DNA of 64,000 nt from Labia minor (taxonomy: Eukaryota; Arthropoda; Insecta; Dermaptera; Spongiphoridae). The DNA lies in NCBI GenBank assembly GCA_963082975.1, contig OY720347.1, positions 45,893,155 through 45,957,154 on the forward strand, written 5' to 3'. This document shows, piece after piece, positions 1 through 12,539 of this stretch; the first letter of the stretch is position 1; each line of letters opens with the position of its first letter. The position numbers and the translations under genes were made by a program. The notes beneath the pieces were generated by a model, which was given only the letters and a program-made list of their open reading frames with translations, was not told where the DNA came from and did no database searches.

Positions 1-106
1 TTACTACTCCCACTCAATTATATAATATAATATTAGAGTATAGTTGAATGGAAGTAATAAATTAATAAAGATAAGATTTGTTATTTTATCATATGTATAA
101 GACTTT

Positions 107-490
107 GTGGCTCCTATCCCACTTGCACTAGGTTGGTTGAATGAATCGATGATAAAAGAATCTAGAAATGCTAATCTAATCAAATCCATCAAAAAAAAAC
201 ATTTAAGAGAGCCCAGTTTGTTTTTTACTTTCCCGCATACTTTGTATAAGGGAAGTATTGGAATCGTCAAAAATTTCGACTTCGAGATTTCGATAGATCT
301 TGACGTTTTAGACCTCCCTGAGTCGGAAAATACCATTTTTCGAATTATGTCTGTGTGTTTGTATGTATGTATGTATGCATGTAATGTCTGTGAGCAAATT
401 TACTCAAAAACTAATCAAGCTAGGACTTCGAAATTTGGTACACCGACACTCCCGCTTTTTTATTTTCTAATTATTATTCTCAAAAAATAA
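107..490 (+). repeat. Diverged repeat related to family A
   Basis: An open frame of 127 codons lies here but its protein resembles nothing I know. At DNA level about 250-470 follows the same order of blocks as the interior of the family A elements (for example 21110-21290): a TTCGA...GAGAT block, GACGTTTTA, CCTGAGTC, a TGTCTGTG/TATG microsatellite, then AAATTTGGTACAC. I therefore read it as an old copy of a related repeat, and the open frame as chance. No termini were found. Confidence 0.5.
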
Positions 491-2323
491 AAAAAATATT
501 TAATTTTTAGTTAATTAAATTAGTTAGTTAATTAATTAATTTTTTCTTAAATATTGAATTTTAACACATTAATGAAAAGTTTAATCATTATTTTTCTTTG
601 AAAAGTGTGAATATGAGTGCTAACAAACTTACAAATAAGAAACTTTCAACTAAGAAACCAGGTTTAAATTTCCTCTCACCTTTGATAAACATTTGATTTG
701 AATAAAAATTAAAATAATGAAGGGGTTAATAGTTGCTAAGATTTCTATGCTTGAAGTTAAATAAAGGAAAATAGAACAATTTTCTGCTCTGAATAAATTA
801 TATTTCATCGTTATAGGTTAGAATTAAGTTTGTTTTTACTTTAATTAAGATATTCATATGTAGTATGAATAATAATAATAATAATATTAATAATAATGTA
901 AAAGAAATAGTTTGTAAATTATAACGGTAATGAAAAACAAAACGAACAAAAAAACTTTTCCTATTTATAATACTAGATAGGTAATTATTATAAATATTTA
1001 AAGGTAGAAACAAAAGTTTTAATTAATAAAAAAAATTTATGATCAATATGACAGATACTTTTCAATTGATAATTTTATTATGATTTTTAAAGTTTTGTAA
1101 TTTATAAATAATAAATTAATTAAATTCGAATATGTATATTAGTAGAATTTCTCAATCGATTTTATGAAACTAATTAAATATATATTAATTTAATATATTT
1201 ATATTTATTTTATTTTATTTTATTGAAATTAAAAAAGAAAAAGAAAATATTATAATATAAGAATATATGTAGTTAAGTCAAATGAATTTAGTCAATTTAA
1301 AAAAAAAATTAACTATGCGTTAATTTTCGGAAAATTAATGGTGGTTTTATGGATAAGAAAAGTTCATACACGAGAGAAAAGAATAAAACAATTTCTCATT
1401 TCATGAAAACCGTAGGTTGAAAAAAAAATCACCTCGACCGTATCATTCAATGGAAATTAAAGAAAAAAATGTTCGAGGAGGGGGAGAATTGCTAGGATGG
1501 ATGCGAGTGATAAGAAAATAATTTATTGCTGTGATATAGATTTCATTCAACGGAGGGAAAGCCCATAATGGCATTATCCAACCGTATTGGGGGTGTTATA
1601 CTTTTAATGGCTATTGTATGTGATCTAGGAAGGGCCATTGAAATTATCAGCCATTATTCATGTAAGAACATTATGATTTCGAAAACGTTTCGTCCTCTAC
1701 TAATAATACATATTTTATTGGAAACAAATGAATATAGAAGTACATACATACCTGACATTATTTTTATTTTTATATGACAAATAGATCATAATCATTTACA
1801 AATTAATTAAAAACAAATAATAATTAACAATATTCATTTTAAGAAAAAAATTAAATAATGTAGCTTCAATTTGATGGGTTTTGGGTTTTAAGTTGAAGAA
1901 TTTAATATTAGTTTATATTCTTTATTAACAAATGAATTGGTTAATTGGTAGTTAATATGTAAGTAATTACCAGAATGCGCGCATAAAAAAACAAACAAAT
2001 GAATTTATTTATTTATTTATATATTCAAGAAATATATATACAATCATTTTTTTTTATATTATTTCAGTCAACCTTTTTGGGTGGTGACAAAAAAAATATC
2101 AAAAACATCCAAAAAAACAATGAAAGCAAACAAAATAAAAAAACAACATATTTACATAATAACTAACACTCTGTAATCGACGATCATAAATGTCCTTAAT
2201 TGAGGGCACGCATAACCAGAGTATCAGTTTCATCTTTTTAGATATATACATTAAAGAAGAAAGAACCAAAACCAAAAAAATAAAATACAAAAAAATGTCA
2301 AAAAACTAATGTACCTTATATAT
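491..2323. other. AT-rich non-coding stretch with one GC-richer patch
   Basis: Mostly A/T with short homopolymers. The patch at about 1320-1690 is more balanced in composition, has no microsatellite, and matches no other place in the window. It could be a conserved non-coding element. An open frame at 1568-1777 within it shows no recognisable domain and I do not call it a gene. Confidence 0.4.
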
Positions 2324-2325
2324 TA

Positions 2326-2838
2326 CAGTAGAACCTCGATAACTCAAACCTCGGTAACTTAAAAACCTCTATAACTTCAAAAAATAATATTTTCCCTTCC
2401 CATCAGAGCCCAAAACCTCAATAACTTAAAATACGCAACCTCTATAACTTAAATAAGTAATCTCTGTATTGGCCCTCAGAAGCTGAAATCTTGAAGAAAC
2501 AAGAATCAGGAGAAATTCTTCAATGTAAAAAGACGAAAAATTGCCCAATTCCCTAATTTAGAACAATGTTTGTTTACGTGGTTCAAACAGTGTTGAAACA
2601 AAACATCAGTGTTAGTGGACCCATACTGAAAGAAAAACCTCAAGAGTTCGATAATTCGCTGAAAATAAAAAATTTTAAAGTCAGCAATAGCTGGTTAGAG
2701 AATTTTAAGAAACGACATGATTTAGCCTTTGAAAAATGTTATTAACCTGTCCCTACATAGACCCTTGCTAACTTAAAACCTCGATAACTTCAAATATTTT
2801 GTGTTTCCCTTGGACTTTAACTTATCGAGGTTCTACTG
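2326..2838 (+). mobile_element. pogo/Tigger-like DNA transposon, decayed
   Basis: The 513-bp unit has inverted ends that share CAGTAGAACCTCGATAA (17 of 17) and is flanked by TA on both sides (2324-2325 and 2839-2840), as expected for Tc1/mariner/pogo insertion. Variants of CCTCGATAACTTAAA recur several times next to both ends, a subterminal repeat arrangement common in Tigger-like elements and possibly transposase-binding. The interior keeps a fragment of a CENP-B-type DNA-binding domain. It is far too short to be autonomous. Confidence 0.85.
2531..2745 (+). pseudogene. pogo/Tigger transposase fragment (CENP-B-type HTH)
   Basis: Two overlapping frames together give a coherent piece of the second CENP-B-type helix-turn-helix. 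Frame 1 (2531-2596) reads ...FPNLEQCLFTWFKQC then stops. Frame 2 (from about 2590 to the TAA at 2743-2745) continues with ISVSGPILKEK...SWLENFKKRHDL, the hallmark of this domain. So a one-base frameshift separates the halves. The catalytic DDE domain is absent, and the protein would be DNA-binding only if it were expressed at all. It sits inside the 2326-2838 element, which supports the assignment. Confidence 0.75.
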
Positions 2839-3067
2839 TATCACTTAAAACAAACAATGAATAATTTTGTACCCAAATCATAGTGTTTAAATTGAAAATT
2901 AATTAATTATTTATTTTTTAAGAATCCATAACCAACTAACTGACTTCTATGCCTAGTTTATGTTATGTATATATAGTATATATAAAGGGTTTAATTATTT
3001 AATTCTAGATTATTGCTTTAAAAAATATAAGAAATAGCGATCAGATTAAATTAGTAAATCACTTATA

Positions 3068-3570
3068 TACTACATGGGCTGAAAAGTCCCGGGATTTTTC
3101 AATTGGTGACGCCACTAGAAAATGAACATGACTCATTTCGAGAGGCTCATCTGTCACTAGTTTATGTATGAAGTATCATGACATTTCGTCCATTTGTTAA
3201 CAAGCTGCAGTCGTTTGAGTGACACTACTTTCGCCTTCATAAGAAAAATGGAAAAACAGGAATATCGCGTCTTGATTAAACATTGTTCTCGAAGGAGCAG
3301 ATGTGGGATAACATTCCTGCAACCACTGAAATGATTGTTCACAAGTTTTTCTCATTAAAAAACAACAAAAAACAAGAAGCGGTATTCCTGTTTTTCCATT
3401 TTTCTTATGAAGGCGAAAGTAGCGTCACTCAAACGACTTTATCTTGTAACGAATGGACGAAATGTACATACATAAACTAGTGACAGATGAGCTTCTCGAA
3501 AAGAGTCATGTTCATTTTCTAGTGGTGTCACCTATTGAAAAATCCCGGGACTTTTCAGCCCATGTAGTAT
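3068..3570. mobile_element. Fold-back mariner-derived MITE with ~200-bp arms
   Basis: The left arm (about 3067-3274) and right arm (about 3373-3571) are near-identical inverted copies beginning TACATGGGCTGAAAAGTCCC, separated by about 98 bp. Each arm includes a mariner-type terminus, a leader, and the first codons of a transposase (ATG at 3248 reading MEKQEYR..., and the same inverted on the right). Both halves therefore derive from the 5' end of a mariner, which makes this a snap-back derivative rather than a simple deletion. The two arms differ by small indels and substitutions, so it is not very recent. Confidence 0.85.
3248..3350 (+). pseudogene. Mariner transposase N-terminal fragment
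   Basis: Reading from the ATG at 3248 gives MEKQEYRVLIKHC, a typical start of the first helix-turn-helix of mariner transposases. The frame then decays. The inverted copy in the right arm (around 3380-3400, minus strand) starts the same way. There is no catalytic domain. Confidence 0.6.
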
Positions 3571-4379
3571 TAAGAAACTATATATAATTTTAGTGATTTA
3601 AAAATAAAATATTTTCCCCAAGTGATTCTCAAAATAAGACACCCAACATTTTTAATTTTAATGGTAAAATATATGTCTCATTTCAATGAATATTTTTATA
3701 CCATTCGTGGAGGTATAATGTGTGCCTACTATTTTTGATTTTTTATTTATAAAAATTAATTTTTGATCTTTCAATTTTTGAAATTAAATAATTTATTTTG
3801 ATATGTAGGATGTAGTATGATTTAATTCACATGATTCCAGGAGTGGAGGTTCATCCATTATACTATTTTCTCTTTGAACATTCATTTTTATTTTATTTCG
3901 TTTCCAGTAATATGATATTTTATAGAATATTTGGTTTGAGTTGAAACAGATACCTATTATATATAATAATTAAAATTTCAACGTGTTTATTTTATTTATT
4001 CTGAAAAGAATTTATATAGCATTATAAAGTGAATAAATTGGAATAATGAAGCTATTTTAGGATTTATTTTTCTAATTCTATTTTGCAGCACATAAAATTG
4101 TTTTATTATTTTAATATCTCCCCTGAAAATGTTCTTTGATTATTTTGACAGTCTATTCTACCACCCTCAATTACTAAAACGAGACAAAGATGGATGATGA
4201 GTTATAAGGGAAGAGAATGTCTTACGAAAAGGTCCACCTAAATTATTAATTAGCGTTTTTAATTGATGGTTACATTTCTAGAGATATGGAAGAGGGTGAC
4301 TTAATGAAATATAAACTAGGAAAAAGAAACATAATATTTAATTTCTAAATTTATATAAGAATAAAAAAAAATTATAATG

Positions 4380-4380
<1 letters not shown>

Positions 4381-4414
<34 letters not shown>
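4381..4414. repeat. (AT)n microsatellite
   Basis: Pure AT dinucleotide array of about 34 bp. A second shorter AT run lies near 4504-4521. Confidence 0.9.
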
Positions 4415-4416
<2 letters not shown>

Positions 4417-4629
4417 ATTTTTGTTTGTTTTTTTAAGCCCATATCTAAATATAGATTTCTTTTTACTTTAAACTTATGTATTTTATTTTATTTTATTGAT
4501 TTTATATATATATATATATATGTGTTAAAATAAAATTTAATCCATTTTAAAATTAAAAATACGTAGAAATTTTACTTTTAATTTTTATTTAACACTTATT
4601 AAATTAAATAAAAAAATAAACTCTGACTT

Positions 4630-4880
4630 TTGTCATCTCACACAGGAACGACGCCTATCAAGTCGGTTATATCAATTAGGTGTCCTATGATCAGTTCTAT
4701 CAACCTTTACCTTGATTTTCTTGATCGGAGGCGGTGCTTTTTATCAAGTAGCTTCCCAATTTTGATCCCAGAGGCTGAGTTAACTTCGACCCCAGCTAGA
4801 GAAATATCCTTGCCAGGCCCGGGACTTGTGAGCCAGCTACGCTACCTCCTACCCTGTGGCGCATTATTTGTTCAATTATA
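4630..4880. other. GC-richer island of unknown nature
   Basis: About 250 bp of balanced composition within AT-rich DNA. It contains GGCCCGGGACTTGTGAGCC near 4817-4835, which on the minus strand is faintly like a tRNA T-arm or B-box region. There is no full tRNA fold, and an open frame across the island has no recognisable domain. It may be an old SINE or another repeat fragment. Confidence 0.3.
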
Positions 4881-4962
4881 ACTACAAAACTAAAATTTAT
4901 ACAACGCACTTATAAAATGACATAAAAAGTTATTAGCCCAAACAAATATATTCCTACGATCG

Positions 4963-5160
4963 ACTTATGACTATTTCTTGTTTCCAAAGCTGAAGAAATG
5001 GCTCGGCGGGAATAGATTTGACTCAAACTATGAAATCATCTCACAAACAAATACCCATTTTGATGTCCTCGACAAATCGTACTTTTTGGAAGACATAAAA
5101 AAATTGGAGAAACGTCGAACGAAGTGTATAGAGCTCAAAGGAGATTACGTTCAAAATTAA
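4963..5160 (+). pseudogene. Mariner transposase C-terminal fragment
   Basis: In frame from about 4966 it reads DYFLFPKLKKWLGG, then ISQTNTHFDVLDKSYF and RTKCIELKGDY, ending at a TAA (5158-5160). This is the C-terminus of a mariner (D,D34D) transposase, starting at the third catalytic Asp (D of DYF). All upstream coding sequence and both inverted repeats are missing. It is the same subfamily as the fragment at 50076-50313, whose C-terminal segment is similar. Confidence 0.85.
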
Positions 5161-6884
5161 AATATCGTACTTACTATTAAATAATAAGGAAGAAGATAGA
5201 TAATAAGTAGTCAATATAAATCAACCTGTTCATTAAAATTAAAAAAAAAAAATTAATTATTGGGTTCAGTTAATGAACATATTTATAGATTTCTAAGAAT
5301 ATTTTTTTTAATTTTATGTAAGTAAAATTTATAATTTAAAACAGTTACATTTTAAATTAAAATAAATTTAATAATGAAATCAACGATGATTAAACAATTG
5401 TGATTTCTTTAAAAATACTACCATAAATAAATTTTAATTTGTATCTCTCTTTTTGTATGTTTGTATATATATTTTTGAGAATATAAAAATAATTACTCTT
5501 CATCATAACGAAAGTATAAAAAATTTATCCAGTTATATTAAAATATTCAACGTTTTTTCCCCCCATATTTAGAAGTTTAATATTTTAGGTGAAAGAAATA
5601 AAATAAAAAAATATGAATTGTAATTTATTTTTATTTACTAAATAAAAAAAATGAAAAATAAAAAAATGAAAATAAATGCGAACGAAGCCTGACAGACAGT
5701 ATCATTTTATATCATTCAACATAACTGATAAAAATTTCGCTTATTTAAAAAGAATGAAATCCAATTTAAATAATAATAATAATAATAATAATTTCCTCTA
5801 GCCGACTCATTCGCCTTTTAACCAATGGAAATGGAAGAAATGATTGATCTTGAAAGATTTATTATATTTTATTTTTATTTATCCAAAGGAGATCTTATGG
5901 ATTCCACCACCTCAGAAGGAGATTCATTTTAGTAATAGATTTTGAGAGTAACACAACAAACAACATATCGCTCCAATGCTGGTCGATTTGCATGTTTACA
6001 GCTTTTACGACTTCAACTCTTCCAACTGGTAGACTTACTACAATGGATATTTAAATCTTCACTAGCAATCCCCATTTGCTGGAGAAAGAGTGTGTGTGAG
6101 AGAGAGAGAAAGAAGAATAGGGAGAAGAGAGAAGAGTACATCACGCCCAGGATAGATATTTACTCTAATATAGTATATATAAATTAATTTAAATGATGTT
6201 GCAATAAACCCGATAACGGCGTGGACGTTCTATGGCTACCAGAGTGGATATAAAAGGTAGGCCACCCACCACCCATCCGTGGTGTAAAATAAAACCTTCG
6301 AGTTGTTTCCCCCTCTACAGAGATCCATTCAATTTTTTTTTTCTTTTTTCACTTTTTTATTCTAACAATATATATATATATATATTAATACATTCCGAAA
6401 GGATAAAAATTCGCATTTAAATCGGCTTTTTAAAGAATTTCAATCTTTGAAAAACAAGCGTTGATTTTATTGATAAAAAGGTATGAATGGTAAAATGGGG
6501 AATGTTATTTCAAACCTTTGAACTCTGAATTAAAATAATATTAATAATAATAATAATAATATAAAAATAAAATTAAAAAAAATAAAATAAAATAAAATAA
6601 CGATAATAATAATAATAATAATACTATAATATATTGTCATTATGTCGAAAGAGGTATATGCAATAAAAAAACCCATCATTCATCTATACAAATGAATGAT
6701 GATGATTTTTTTGTAATAGAAATTTAAAAATAAATATTTCTAATTATAAAAGCACTTTTATAAATATATATATAGCTGGATATTATTAAATATAGAGATA
6801 GATATATAGAGAATTTTTTTTCTGGTATAAAATAGAAGTTTATTTTTAATAAATCGACAATCAACAACTGTCAGTTACTATATT

Positions 6885-6928
<44 letters not shown>

Positions 6929-7185
6929 AATGAACCAATAATAATAGAATTATATTTTTAATTAAATATTAGATATTTTTTTCTAATCTGTTTATTAACT
7001 GTGTAATATGTAAAGTGATATATCATTTCAATTCACCGAGGAAAATAAATTTAAACTTGATTTTAAAATTAAAACTAATTTTATTTAAGATATAAATAAC
7101 AATAAGAATTACTTTTACTTTTAAGATATAAAATAAAATAATAAATAACATTATAAGATTTTTTAATAAATATTTCAAGTATATT
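5161..7185. other. AT-rich stretch with microsatellites
   Basis: AT-rich with (AAT)n-like runs (about 5768-5792, 6538-6560, 6602-6624) and an AT array at about 6891-6924. A more balanced patch at about 5890-6320 includes a short GA run near 6094-6112 and two short open frames (5942-6187, 6232-6420) without recognisable domains. I see no gene. Confidence 0.5.
6891..6924. repeat. (AT)n microsatellite
   Basis: AT dinucleotide array of about 34 bp, ending in ATGTATAA. Confidence 0.9.
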
Positions 7186-7436
7186 TGGGCCAGTCAGAAG
7201 CCAAAGCGATTATCTCCACATATAAACAAACTGAGAAAATGAAGCCCAAAGTTCACCGTTTGTATTAAATTCAGGTTTATTGAGTACAGAAAAATGTATA
7301 TTGCATTGCAATATTTAGATTATCAAGTTTCAATATTCACATCATATGTTGCAGATTACATTACATTACTTTATATTACATTACTAGCAAAATTTTAAAA
7401 ATTGGAGTTAATCGCTTTGGCTTCTGAGTGGCTCAT
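7186..7436. mobile_element. ~250-bp MITE with ~30-bp inverted ends
   Basis: The left end reads GGCCAGTCAGAAGCCAAAGC and continues GATTATCTCCA. The right end, on the minus strand, reads GAGCCACTCAGAAGCCAAAG and continues CGATTAACTCCA. About 28 of 32 bases match. The interior is AT-rich non-coding DNA. The target duplication is not clear, so the superfamily is not assigned. I saw no other copy in the window. Confidence 0.75.
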
Positions 7437-9043
7437 TTATTGCTCCTTATATTATATATATATATTTATATATATATATTAATCGTAAATAATTCAATAC
7501 TATATTTTTAAATCCATAGAAATTAAAACCATCTTGATATGATATTAAACTTTATAGGAATAAAAAAAGAACAGCAATAGGTAGAATCACCTAATTCATA
7601 AAATGTTAGCTATCTGTAAATAAAAAAATATATTTTTGATTGATATTTATTTATATGTAGCAAAGTATATCTTACATCTAACCTAATTGCAAAAGTCATA
7701 CCTATATTTGATTTCTGATTTTGTTCGAAATTCCCAATGGAAATTAAAAAACAGTAAAAATATTATATTTTACTGAGATATTTTTTTTTAATTTAACATG
7801 AATATTTTGTATTGGACAATTGGTCAAAACAAATGTTCAATTTATTTATTTATTTATTTATTCTAAAAAAAAATTGTTTTATTTTATTGTTTAATTTTAA
7901 ATTTGCCTTTATTTATTCAAGACAATTTTGAAAAGAAAAATTTTCTTGTTTTTTTTTTAAGACCACTTTTTTGAAAGAAGCACGTATCTTCATTTTGTTT
8001 ACTGTAAATAGGTTGAAAATCTATTTACTTAAACCAAATTAGAAAAAATTATAATCATCGATTTTTTACTATTTTTTGTATTTTTTTAATTAAATGGAGT
8101 TCTGGATAACAATTGCTAAAATCTCCTTCCCATGATGATATGATTATACGACCAATGTGAGGAATACTTAATTTACTTAAATGATATAGTCAAATAAGCT
8201 TAAGGTGAATTTCATTTTGCTTATTAACCTGAATTATAGGAGAATATTGTTATGGTAATTAAGGTATGCAAATTGAGATGGATAGGGTAAGTTGTTCGAA
8301 TGAGGTTGAACGTTCATCATTTTGAACTTTGATATGGAAAATAGAATATAGATAGATGCCTTTGAGGAAATGTATACGAAGTGAGAAGGTAAAATTAGGA
8401 AAAAAAGTTATTAAAATAGGATTAAGATGGTCAATTACTTTATGAACAGGTTGTATAATATATTTATATGATATTTTTTCAATTTACCAAATTCAATATA
8501 TATCCTTCATTTGAATCAATTAAATCAAATTTTATGTGGTAAACCAATAGAAATTAATTATTTATCTTAAGTTACTACTATAACATATTTAAATATTAAT
8601 GAATATTTTTAATATATATAATAAATTTATTAATTTTTAAGTCAATTTTTTCGTAACTACCTATGTTAGAAAATCTTTAATCTATGTTCATTAATTCTTT
8701 TAAATGCAAGTAATTTTATAAATTTTACTTTTAATTTTATTCCTATTTAATATTTGGAATTTTCAAATTATTGATAACAATAAAAATCAAATACTTTAAT
8801 TTTGTAACAAGAAATTTACAAATTAAATATTTAATTTTAAAATTATTTTATGTCTTTATTTATTTTATTTTATTTTTCATTTTAAAATGGTAAGTAACTA
8901 TCAATTGAAGTTTTCAGAATGTAGTAATTATTTTATTTTTATTTTGAAAAAAAATAAAAAAAATAACATGATATATTAAATTAATGAAGAATAGAATGAT
9001 GTAGGATGGAAGAAGGTCGTATTTGTGGCTTGGTTAAGAACTT

Positions 9044-9074
<31 letters not shown>

Positions 9075-10451
9075 CAAATTAATAATTGCATAAAATTACA
9101 TTAATAACGGCATCAACTGAATAAGTATATCTTTATTTTTAAATTAATAATAGCATAGATAGACTTCTCACATTCAACAGAAGGTTTAAATAAAAATAAT
9201 AATAATAATCTTTAAATTATTTTGCATTATTTAATAAACTTAATGTTGTCAAGGTGTTGTTGCGTGGTTATGAATTCATGCCTAAAATAACTTGGCTGTA
9301 AACAACAACTTTTTGCGTGAGAGATAAGATGCTGAAGAGATGGTTTTTGTGGTAAACAATAGGTGCCTGACAACCACCCCGTGTCTCGTTATTTCCCAAT
9401 TTATCATGACTTGACTTGTATCACTTTTATACTCACATGATAATTTACCATTTTTATATAATACCCGCTTAATGGATTATAATTATTTTCCAATTATAAA
9501 ATAACGAAATATTAAGTTTATTTTATAATTTATTTATATATGAATATAGAATAAATTTTTTTATGTAGGTTCTTTGAAAAAAAATTGTCATATGATTAAA
9601 CATGTATGATTTTAACACTATTTAATATATAATTTTTATTAATAATATTATTATATTATATAATATTAGAGAGTAGATTTAAGTTTGTTATCTTGCCTGG
9701 GGCCTGGAAGTACACTCAACTCTATTTATGTTGTTCGTGTCTAGCCAATCTAATTGGGAATCCCCAAAATAATATTAATAAAAAAATTTCGTCATAAAAG
9801 AATTTAAATTATATAATTTTAGAATTAAATTAAATAAGATTTTACTGAAAATTTAATTTCTATTTTTATATGTAGTATTGATAAATTCAAAGAAAAAAAA
9901 ATTATTCGTATAAATTTTTATTTAAATTATTGAAAATTTGATTATACATACGTGTATATATGGTATATAAAGAAAAAAGTAAGATATCTCAGTTATTTGA
10001 ACATTTTCAATCCATTTGCTTTAATTTGAACCATCGAAATTTCAAAAAATAAAAATCTATTGATATATACCAGTTGTGTCAAACAGGTATTTTTTCAAAT
10101 CTTATTAAAAAAAGACTGAAATAGAAGAAATAACTTTAAATCAAAATGATTCATGTGCTGGTATAAAAAGAAATCAAGAACTGACTGTGACTTAAATATA
10201 GGAAGACGAAGGGTTGAGAATTCGATGGATAGGATGGTTGAAATGTAACGAGAATATATCTTCAATCCATTTTAGAACGAATGGATTTCATGAATGATAA
10301 ATAATATTATATATTCAATTCTTTTAAAAGATTTATAGAAATTAGACAAGGTAATATATTAAATAATTTATTAATTAATAAATTATATAAATATATCATA
10401 TTAAAAACGAAAAATTAAATTAATATATTTTATTATATATATATATATATA
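7437..10451. other. AT-rich non-coding stretch
   Basis: Long AT-rich stretch with an AT array at about 9049-9074. A patch at about 9240-9430 is better balanced and holds two GTAAACA motifs (near 9299 and 9352), the core of forkhead-factor binding sites. That makes it a candidate regulatory element but proves nothing. An AT array immediately precedes the Helitron-like element at 10452. No coding region is recognised. Confidence 0.45.
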
Positions 10452-10565
10452 TCTATATATATAAAAAAAGGTTTTTGTCTGCACATTGCTCAGAATTTAA
10501 AAATTTTTGCATATCTTCGCGTTTCATGACCTCTAGAATCCAAAAGTGACTTTAGAATTTTTCAC

Positions 10566-10632
<67 letters not shown>
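10566..10632. repeat. (CTGT)n microsatellite
   Basis: About 67 bp of near-perfect CTGT repeats within family H copy 1, followed about 60 bp later by GGCTGAACCGATTTCTTTG. Confidence 0.95.
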
Positions 10633-11174
10633 CGGAAAATTACTATTTTATAGACTCAGAATTGGCTGAACCGATTTCTTTGAAATTACATCACAATATT
10701 CTTATATACCTCTAGAGTAACATAGGCTATACATTTTATTAATATCTTATCAATAACCGCAGAAATTAATTTTTTAAAGTTTATATAATTCTCCGTGTTG
10801 TTCATTCAAGAGCAGCTCGCGGCTCACTGTCGGCCTAGCGGAATCATTTCAAACAATGAATTATCATAGAGATTCCCAATCGAAGAATTATTATAATATT
10901 TCCCTTTTATTTTAAATTCTAATATACAAATATCAATTCAATTAAATAATTTATTCTAAAAGTTCTCAATTTAATTAAAATATTTATTAGATCATATTTT
11001 TATCTTAAATTATTTTTTATTTAATTGAATATTTCTTCTTTTCTATAATATATATATAATAATATATAAATTTTATCATTGAATAATAAAAAAAAATATT
11101 ATTTAACCTGAATTAAAATGACTGAATTATATTATCTTTGTTTTTTATTTTAATTTAATTACTCTATTTTTAAT

Positions 11175-11211
<37 letters not shown>

Positions 11212-12539
11212 AAAATTAAAATATGATGATATAAAGTTGTTTTAAATTTTTGACATTTTTAAATTGGGTATATTTTTTAAATTTATTAAAATGTCTTTTT
11301 TATTTATTATGTTTAAAAGATTCATTTTTATTATGTGATATTAATAAAAAATAACGATGCTCTGTGCAAGTCGAATCATGTTGCACATAATTAAATAACA
11401 ATTGCCAAACAAAGAATATAATATTTTTTTAAATTCTTATATTTAAATATCATTTCAATTAAATAATTTATTCTAAAAGGTCTCATTTTAATTAATTTAA
11501 TAAAATATTTAAATCACCATTCAATTTTTTATTAATAGGCTTCTTTTTTTATTTTTAATTTTTAATAAATTCTCTTTTTTTGATATGATATTAATAAAAA
11601 ATAATATTAAATTGTATATATAAATATAAAAATTAGAATATTTGAATTTTTTTAAATTTTAACACATGTAATCAATCATATGCATTAAGAATGGAAAATT
11701 TTTAAAATCAACTTGCTATTAAATTCAGAAAAAAAATACTGATATATAGAATATATAGACTATTCGAATATAATTTAAAACTCTTTCTCTCCTTCTATTT
11801 TAAATTAAAAAAACGGAGTTTTAAGAAATTTAGATGCCATATGCAACATGGGTGGGTAAATGAATTGGGCTGGAAGAGGAGGCAATTTATAATTTTCTTC
11901 TAATTCAGATTTAGGACAAATCGTACAACATTATATCAAATCTCGCTAAGAACATTCAATATTTTTGTACACAAAATATTCAGAGTATTGGCTAAGCGTA
12001 TCACTCACAATCAGTTTATATTGAAATTTATATAAATTAACAAAATAAAAATTTTTATTTGTTTAAATTTTATTATAATGAATCAAAAAAAATTAAATAT
12101 ATAGATCACATGATTAAGACAAGCAAAAAACTTAACAGAAAATAACTGTTGGATGGAGGTCGGACATGACAGAAACTGTAAGCGAAATCTTCATATTGCG
12201 ACGAATAATTTTCAAATCCCCTAGCACCACAGAATTTAAGTTTCTTTTAAGGAAAATAACTATGATCTAAAAAAATTAATAAATGAGCTTAATAATAAAA
12301 AAAACAAATAAATCAATTAATTTAAATTAATACTATTAATGAATGTATATATTGGTAATTTATCTATAGTTTTATACCGTTAATTTTTATAAATTGTCTC
12401 AAGTCTCTATTTTTGCATTTTCTCAAGTTTCATTATAATTAAAAATATTCAATAATAATCTAGCAATGAAAATAAAATACCAAAATGTAATGATCAAGAA
12501 ATATTATACTCTATTATAACATATACAATACTTATAAAC

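Noticed and set aside
1568-1777. 69-codon frame with a hydrophobic N-terminus as a secreted small protein
   Set aside because: No family match, no conservation data, and the C-terminal half is low-complexity AT-rich translation.
10566-10632. CTGT array as a possible CRISPR-like or other functional array
   Set aside because: The units are 4 bp with no spacers. It is an ordinary microsatellite.
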